Origin: Bacillota bacterium
Lineage (GTDB): Bacteria > Bacillota > Clostridia > Peptostreptococcales > Anaerovoracaceae
Assembly (NCBI GenBank): GCA_017431395.1
Contig: JAFRLD010000093.1
Span: 1-10,797, forward strand
DNA length: 10,797 nt
Reading direction: 5' to 3'
Below are positions 5,770 through 10,797 of the stretch, one piece after another. The notes below the pieces were generated by a model that was not told the DNA's origin, searched no databases, and worked only from the letters and a program-made list of their open reading frames with translations. Each line of letters opens with the position of its first letter. Positions within the stretch are counted from its first letter, which is position 1. The position numbers and the translations under genes are program-made.

Positions 5770-8700
5770 ACAGTTGAAACAGAGAAATCTGTGCCGTTTC
5801 CGGAAGGCCTTCGAGCACGCCGTGCTCCCGGAGTTCCTCGATCGAGGTCTTATTGACCTTGCCGCGGTCCATCACATCCTCCACCGTATCATAGGGCCGC
5901 TCATCATAGGCAGCGGCGAATGCCCTGGCCGCCCCTTCGCCCATCCCGGTGATGGAGACGAACGGCAGCAGGACCTTGCCCTCCCAGGCTTTGAACTTCA
6001 TGGCGTCGGAGATGCCGAGCCTGGCCGGGGCGAACTCATAGCCCCTGGCACACATTTCATAAGCCAGCTCCAGGACCGGCAGGTCGTCCTGCTCCTTGGC
6101 GGAAGCATCCTTGCCCTTGCGGATGATCTCGTCCATCCTCTCCTCTATGGCGTGCTGTCCCCGCAGCATGACCTTCTCGTCAAAATTGGCCACCTTCGCG
6201 GTGAACCATACCGCATAGAATTCCACCGGATAATAGACCTTGAACCAGGCGATCCGCATGGACATCATGCAATAAGCCACGGCGTGGGCCCGCGGGAACA
6301 TGTACTTGATCTTTTTGCAGGATTCGATGTACCAGTCGGGGACATCGTGCTCCCGCATCTCGAGTTCCTGCTCTTCGGTAAGGCCTTTGCCCTTTCTGAC
6401 CTTCTCCATGATGGTGAACGCGTCCGAGTTCGGCAGGCCTTTTTTTCGCAGGTAGTTCATGATGTCATCACGGGTGGCGATGGCCTCCTTCATGGTGGCG
6501 ATCCCGTTCACGACGATGTCCTGGGCATTGCCGAGCCATACGTCCGTTCCGTGGGACAGGCCGGAGATCCGTACCAGCTCCTCGAAAGAGGTCGGCTGGA
6601 TGTCGTCGAGCATCTGGCGCACGAATTTGGTCCCGAACTCAGGGATGCCGAACGATCCATGGGAGAACCGGTACTCCGGATCCTGGATGTCAAGGCCTTC
6701 GTGGCCCGTGAAGATCGACATGACCTTCTCATCTTTTAGCGGCACATCCATCGGATCGATCCCGGTCATGTCCTGCAGCTGCCGGATCATGGACGGCGCA
6801 TCGTGACCGAGGATGTCGAGCTTCAGCAGGTTCTGGTCGATCGAGTGGTAGTCGAAGTGGGTCGTGATGACGTCGGAGTTCACGTCGTTCGCCGGATGCT
6901 GCACCGGGCAGAACTCATAGATCTCATGGCCCCGCGGCACGATGATGACACCGCCCGGATGCTGTCCGCTGGTCCTGCGCACGCCTGCGCAGCAGCCGGT
7001 CAGCCGGTCAAGTTCGAAACGGTTCACCTGCATGCCCCGCTCCTCGAAGTATTTGGCCACATACCCGTAAGCGGTCTTATCCTTGATGGTGCCGATGGTG
7101 CCGGCCTTGAAGACGTTCTCCGGTCCGAAGATCTCCTCTACATATTTCTGGGCGGTGCCCTGGTATTCTCCCGCGAAGTTCAGGTCGATATCAGGCTCCT
7201 TGTTGGCATTGAATCCGAGGAAGGTCTCGAACGGGATATTGAAGCCCTCCTTCCGGTACTGGGTCCCGCACTCCGGGCAGACCTTGTCCGGCATATCCAC
7301 GCCGCAGTCGTATTCCTGCAGGTCGCCCCACTCGATGTGCTTGCAGTTCGGGCACAGATAGTGCGGCGGGAGCGGGTTGACTTCGGTGATCCCGGACATG
7401 GTGGCGGCAAACGAAGATCCGACGGATCCTCTCGATCCGACCAGATAGCCATCGGACAGGGACTTCTTTACCAGCATCTCCGCGGACCGGTACATGACCG
7501 CGTAGCCGTTGTCGATGATGGAGTTCAGTTCTTTATCGAGACGGGCCTGGATCTCCTCCGGCATCGGATCGCCGTACATGGCCGCGGCCCGCTCGGCGCA
7601 GGCGGCGCGGAGCGCATCCTCCGCCCCGTCGATCTTCGGCGGGAATTTGCCTTCGGGCACGGGCATCATCGGTTCGATCATGTCCGCGATCTTGTTCGTG
7701 TTCTCCACAACGACTTCGTAGGCCAGGTCCTCACCTAAGTAAGCGAATTCCTCGAGCATCTCTTCCGTCGTACGGAAATAGAGCCCTTCGTCTCCCTCGA
7801 CGTCTTTGAATCCCTGCCCCGCCATCAGGATCCGGCGGTACAGCGCTTCCTCTTCGTCGAAGTAGTGAGCGTCGCAGGTGGCGACGACGGGTTTATCGTA
7901 TTTCCGGCCCAGCTCGATGATGCGCCGGTTGTGTTCTTTTAAAGGTTCCTCGTCCCGGATCTTTTTGCCGTCGATCAGGAAACGGTTGTTGATCAGCGGC
8001 TGGATCTCGAGGTAATCATAGAAGGAGACCAGCCTTTGCATCTCCTCCTCCGGCGCCTCTTCCAGTACCGCCTGGTAGATCTCTCCCATGACGCAGGCCG
8101 AGCCGATGATCAGGCCTTCCCGGTATTTCTCGATGACGGATCTTGGCATCCTCGGCTTCTTATAGTAGTAGTTGAGGTGGGACATGGAGACCAGCCGGTA
8201 CAGGTTCTTCAGACCCTCCCGGTTCTTCGCGAAAAGGATCACGTGGTTTGTCGGTCTCGCCTTATAGTCGATGCTGCCGTCCGGCCGGATCAGGTCCTTG
8301 TCATCCAGCAGATAGCCCTCGCACCCATAAAGGATCTTGATGTCCTTCGCCGCGTGGGAGGCGTCCGGGAAGCCCTGCACGACGCCGTGGTCCGTGATGG
8401 CGACCGCCGGATGTCCCCATTTCTCCGCCGTTTTGACCATATGCTTCACGTCGTTGAGTCCATCCATGGCGCTCATCTTCGTGTGGGCATGCAGCTCGAC
8501 GCGTTTTTTCGGAGCATTGTCCATCCGCTCCTGGACTTCGGTTTTCTCGATGGAATCGGCCATGACGGTCACGCAGCCGTCGAACCGGTCCCACTGGGCC
8601 TGCCCCTGGATCTTCACGCCGTCGCCCGGGGAAAGGAGACTGTCGATCTCGTCCCACTTCTCGTTGACGACGAACGCCTTCACGCAAAGGCTGGTCCGCT

Positions 8701-9334
8701 TGTCCGTCAAAAACATGCTCACCAGCTTGCTGTCGCTCTTCGTGGTGCGGCAGTCTATGTTAAAAAGTTCCCCTGCGATGGCGACGACACCGCTCTCTGA
8801 GGTGACTTCCCCAAGCGGGGTGATTTCTGCTTTGATCGGGCTTCCCATGATCTGGTTGCCCTTGGCCGGAACGAACTTCCGGCGGCGGCTGCCTCTGCGG
8901 GCTCCTTTGCGGGGAGCACCGTTACCAGCTCCGTTTCCGGCCGCGGGTGCTCCGCCATTAGCAGATGCTCCCGCACCGCCATTGCCACCGGCGAAGCTTC
9001 CGACTTCCGCATAGTCCCAGCCCTGGGCTGCGGCGGCGGCCTCTGCCGCCTTCTCCGCGCGGGCCCTGGCCCGCTCAGCGAGCTCCGCCTCATTCATGGC
9101 GTTGTGAGGCTCGATCTGCACATCGATCTGCTTCACGCCCGGCAGCTTCTTCAGCAGCCGGCTCGTGAAGAGTTCGATCTCGTCCGCGGACATGATAAAA
9201 TTCAGGGCGAGCTTCAGATGAAGCACCCTGCGGTCTTTCGAAAGGGTCGCCTCCTTGACCTCAGGCTTGAGGTCTTCCGGGCGGCAACCCTGGTATTGGT
9301 CAAATTGTATGGATTCCGTAAGTGTTTTCTGCAT
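5768..9334 (-). CDS. polC: DNA polymerase III alpha subunit, PolC type, lacking the exonuclease domain
   Basis: PolC is the main replicative polymerase of Firmicutes. This one is 1188 aa against about 1437 aa in B. subtilis. Order: a short N-terminal domain (1-80); an Ala/Gly-rich linker with a basic RKGARRGSRRRKF patch (about 82-155); an OB domain (about 165-265); an uninterrupted PHP domain (278-495); then the polymerase core. The core has GYLVGSRGSVGSS (629-641), a C4 zinc motif (Cys661, 664, 686, 689), PDIDLNF with catalytic Asp715 and Asp717, and LKLDILGHD with Asp840. A C-terminal QISLF (1182-1186) fits the clamp-binding motif. The DnaQ-like exonuclease that normally splits PHP is absent: YGCEGYLLDD runs within about 20 residues into RPTNHVILFAKN. 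The ATG at 9334 is the only possible start, since an in-frame TAG lies just upstream; AGAGGA is close to it. It overlaps the end of ispG by 35 bases. Confidence 0.97.
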   Translation of the reverse strand: MQKTLTESIQFDQYQGCRPEDLKPEVKEATLSKDRRVLHLKLALNFIMSADEIELFTSRLLKKLPGVKQIDVQIEPHNAMNEAELAERARARAEKAAEAAAAAQGWDYAEVGSFAGGNGGAGASANGGAPAAGNGAGNGAPRKGARRGSRRRKFVPAKGNQIMGSPIKAEITPLGEVTSESGVVAIAGELFNIDCRTTKSDSKLVSMFLTDKRTSLCVKAFVVNEKWDEIDSLLSPGDGVKIQGQAQWDRFDGCVTVMADSIEKTEVQERMDNAPKKRVELHAHTKMSAMDGLNDVKHMVKTAEKWGHPAVAITDHGVVQGFPDASHAAKDIKILYGCEGYLLDDKDLIRPDGSIDYKARPTNHVILFAKNREGLKNLYRLVSMSHLNYYYKKPRMPRSVIEKYREGLIIGSACVMGEIYQAVLEEAPEEEMQRLVSFYDYLEIQPLINNRFLIDGKKIRDEEPLKEHNRRIIELGRKYDKPVVATCDAHYFDEEEALYRRILMAGQGFKDVEGDEGLYFRTTEEMLEEFAYLGEDLAYEVVVENTNKIADMIEPMMPVPEGKFPPKIDGAEDALRAACAERAAAMYGDPMPEEIQARLDKELNSIIDNGYAVMYRSAEMLVKKSLSDGYLVGSRGSVGSSFAATMSGITEVNPLPPHYLCPNCKHIEWGDLQEYDCGVDMPDKVCPECGTQYRKEGFNIPFETFLGFNANKEPDIDLNFAGEYQGTAQKYVEEIFGPENVFKAGTIGTIKDKTAYGYVAKYFEERGMQVNRFELDRLTGCCAGVRRTSGQHPGGVIIVPRGHEIYEFCPVQHPANDVNSDVITTHFDYHSIDQNLLKLDILGHDAPSMIRQLQDMTGIDPMDVPLKDEKVMSIFTGHEGLDIQDPEYRFSHGSFGIPEFGTKFVRQMLDDIQPTSFEELVRISGLSHGTDVWLGNAQDIVVNGIATMKEAIATRDDIMNYLRKKGLPNSDAFTIMEKVRKGKGLTEEQELEMREHDVPDWYIESCKKIKYMFPRAHAVAYCMMSMRIAWFKVYYPVEFYAVWFTAKVANFDEKVMLRGQHAIEERMDEIIRKGKDASAKEQDDLPVLELAYEMCARGYEFAPARLGISDAMKFKAWEGKVLLPFVSITGMGEGAARAFAAAYDERPYDTVEDVMDRGKVNKTSIEELREHGVLEGLPETAQISLFQL

Positions 9335-10391
9335 ATTCCTCTGCCAGCTTCACTAGTTCTTTCGGTATGTCTTCTTCTGCTACCTGCCGCAGGATCTCTC
9401 CGCCTGCGATGAGCACGCCCTTGGCTTTGCCGCAGGCGACGCCGATGTCGGCTTCCCTGGCTTCGCCGGGTCCGTTGACGACGCAGCCCATGACGGCGAT
9501 CTTGATGTGGGCCGTCCCATCGGATTCAAACGCCTGCTTCAGAGGCTCAAGCCCCTCTTCAACACGGGCGATGACCTGCTCCAGGTCCACCTCCGTCCTG
9601 CCGCAGGTCGGGCAGGAAACGATCTCGATCCCGGACTTGCGGATATCGAGCACATCCAGCAGCTCCCGGGCGAACAGCACCTCCTGCACCGGATCCGCCG
9701 TGAGGGAAACGCGCATGGTGTCCCCGATCCCGGCGAGAAGCAGTGCGCCGATGCCCGCGGCCGATTTCGTCCGGCCTCTTGCCGGTGTCCCGGCTTCCGT
9801 GACCCCGATGTGCAGAGGATAGTCGCACGCCGCGTCCACGATCCGGTAAGCCTGGTCATTCATCTTCACGTTCGAGGATTTCAGCGAGATCACGATGTTC
9901 TCGAAATCAAACTTCTCCAGCAGGTGAACGTTCCGCAGGGCGCTCTCCGCCAGGCCTTCCGCCGTGACTCCGCCGTCCCTCTTCACGATGTCTTTTTCGA
10001 GGGAGCCGGAGTTGACGCCGACCCGGATGGGAATGCGCCGCGCCTTGGCAAGTTCGACCACCTTCCGGACGTTCTCCTCGTCCCCGATGTTGCCGGGATT
10101 GATCCGGATCTTGTCTACACCGGATTCCATAGCCGCCAGGGCCAGCCGGTAATCAAAATGGATGTCGGCCACCACCGGGATCCTGGACCGGCGCTTGATC
10201 TCCTTCAGGGCGACCGCCGCGTCCATATCCGGCACCGCGAGCCTTATGATCTCACATCCCGCCTCCGTCAGCCGGTCGATCTGCCGCATGGTCTCTGCCA
10301 CATCCGCTGTATGTGTATTGGTCATGGACTGGATGCTGATGGGAGCGCCACCCCCGATCTTCACATCCCCGCATAGTACCTGTCGTTTCAT
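9300..10391 (-). CDS. ispG: 4-hydroxy-3-methylbut-2-en-1-yl diphosphate synthase (IspG/GcpE)
   Basis: IspG is the penultimate enzyme of the MEP isoprenoid pathway, converting MEcPP to HMBPP through a [4Fe-4S] cluster. The 363-aa protein has the family's usual length for the short bacterial form. It starts with a TIM-barrel domain (about 1-240) carrying IQSMTNTHTADV, RLAVPDM, ADIHFDYRLA, KIRINPGNIG and RVGVNSGSLE. The C-terminal cluster domain has SCPTCGRTEVD (Cys260, Cys263) and MGCVVNGPGEA (Cys303, Glu310), supplying the three cysteine and one glutamate ligands. The ATG at 10391 follows AGGAGG by 6 bases. It lies 10 bases after rseP, and its last 35 bases overlap the start of polC in another frame. 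The rseP-ispG-polC order is widespread in Firmicutes. Confidence 0.98.
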   Translation of the reverse strand: MKRQVLCGDVKIGGGAPISIQSMTNTHTADVAETMRQIDRLTEAGCEIIRLAVPDMDAAVALKEIKRRSRIPVVADIHFDYRLALAAMESGVDKIRINPGNIGDEENVRKVVELAKARRIPIRVGVNSGSLEKDIVKRDGGVTAEGLAESALRNVHLLEKFDFENIVISLKSSNVKMNDQAYRIVDAACDYPLHIGVTEAGTPARGRTKSAAGIGALLLAGIGDTMRVSLTADPVQEVLFARELLDVLDIRKSGIEIVSCPTCGRTEVDLEQVIARVEEGLEPLKQAFESDGTAHIKIAVMGCVVNGPGEAREADIGVACGKAKGVLIAGGEILRQVAEEDIPKELVKLAEEYAENTYGIHTI

Positions 10392-10401
10392 GATCTGCCT
10401 C

Positions 10402-10797
10402 CTAGAATATCGGCACGATGAACCGGATCACATCGTTGAACGTCACGTAGATCATCAGGGCGAAGAGCAGCATGATCCCAATAAAATGGATCCGCCCCTC
10501 CATCTCGTCCGTCACGCGTTTTCCCGTGACCTTGCGGATCAGCAGGAAAAGAAGCCTGCCTCCGTCCAGAGCCGGGAACGGCAGCATGTTGATGATGGCC
10601 AGGTTCAGGCTCAGCAGCGCCGCCAGATAGATCACATAGAGGATCCCGGACTTCGCCGTTTCGTTCACCGCGTAGACGATGCCGACCGGGCCGGACAGTT
10701 CCTTGACCGAAACGTCCCCGGTAAACAGTTGCCGTAAGGTATCGTACATCATCACGGTCATGTTGCCGGTGTTCTTGATGCCGGCTGAGATCGAACC
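10402..10797 (-). CDS. rseP: RseP/RasP family site-2 zinc metalloprotease, C-terminal part (cut by window edge)
   Basis: RseP (RasP in Bacillus) is a membrane-embedded site-2 protease that cleaves anti-sigma factors and leftover signal peptides. Only the last 131 residues are in the window; the frame is open through base 10797. The visible part has the GDVSVKELSGPVGIVY block typical of the family, then a membrane segment (about visible residues 52-71) leading into NMLPFPALDGGRL. In that motif the Asp of LDGGR is a zinc ligand. A second C-terminal hydrophobic segment (about 105-119) completes the expected topology. The N-terminal HExxH motif and PDZ domain would be outside the window. The TAG stop lies at the edge of the ispG ribosome binding site, so the two genes are surely co-transcribed. 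Confidence 0.94.
   Translation of the reverse strand, partial: GSISAGIKNTGNMTVMMYDTLRQLFTGDVSVKELSGPVGIVYAVNETAKSGILYVIYLAALLSLNLAIINMLPFPALDGGRLLFLLIRKVTGKRVTDEMEGRIHFIGIMLLFALMIYVTFNDVIRFIVPIF

Noticed and set aside
5774..6739. Plus-strand open frames opposite polC (also 6803-7738 and 8036-8800)
   Set aside because: These mirror the high-GC polC coding strand; the polC protein is continuous and well conserved throughout, so no second gene is needed.
8252..8317. A frameshift or assembly break in polC explaining its short length
   Set aside because: The frame is continuous and both flanks match PolC motifs closely with a short, sensible linker; no exonuclease motifs occur in other frames nearby.
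1..10797. A hidden defence system, mobile element, CRISPR array or RNA gene
   Set aside because: Nearly all of the window is covered by recognised housekeeping genes; the two gaps over 100 bases contain only the leader signals and the local repeat described.

Overview
The window is a stretch of conserved bacterial housekeeping chromosome, with every real gene on the minus strand. Read in the direction of transcription, from high to low coordinates, the order is rseP (3' part), ispG, polC, rimP, nusA, ylxR (rnpM), ylxQ, infB and rbfA (5' part). This order, together with a PolC-type replicative polymerase and ylxR/ylxQ between nusA and infB, is characteristic of Firmicutes. The GC-rich codons and the long Ala/Pro/Glu- and Arg-rich leader of IF2 suggest a moderately high-GC member of the Clostridia. 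Family or genus cannot be fixed from the sequence alone.

Region by region: 10402-10797 holds the C-terminal half-domain of the site-2 protease RseP with its LDGGR motif. After 10 bases, ispG (9300-10391) encodes the [4Fe-4S] MEP-pathway enzyme, and its end overlaps the start of polC by 35 bases. polC (5768-9334) is followed by a 129-base gap, the only substantial one besides infB-rbfA. That gap holds a weak terminator-like inverted repeat, a good sigma-A-type promoter (5714-5742) and a perfect 10-bp leader hairpin (5660-5685) just before rimP. From rimP onward the genes are tightly packed: a 34-base gap to nusA, a 3-base gap to ylxR, a 14-base overlap into ylxQ, and an ATGA overlap into infB. 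They form one translation and ribosome-maturation operon. A 127-base GC-rich spacer with an imperfect direct repeat and a strong GC hairpin separates infB from rbfA.

The genes serve envelope stress proteolysis and isoprenoid supply (rseP, ispG), replication (polC), 30S maturation (rimP, rbfA), transcription elongation and termination (nusA), RNA metabolism (ylxR, ylxQ) and translation initiation (infB).

The most unusual feature is in polC. The predicted protein is only 1188 aa and has no DnaQ-like 3'-5' exonuclease domain, which in typical PolC interrupts the PHP domain. The PHP domain is instead continuous and appears to keep all nine metal-ligand positions known from DnaE-type polymerases with metal-binding PHP domains. 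This raises the possibility, by inference only, that proofreading is done by the PHP domain or by a separate protein. I see no mobile element, CRISPR array, tRNA, rRNA or accessory gene system here.
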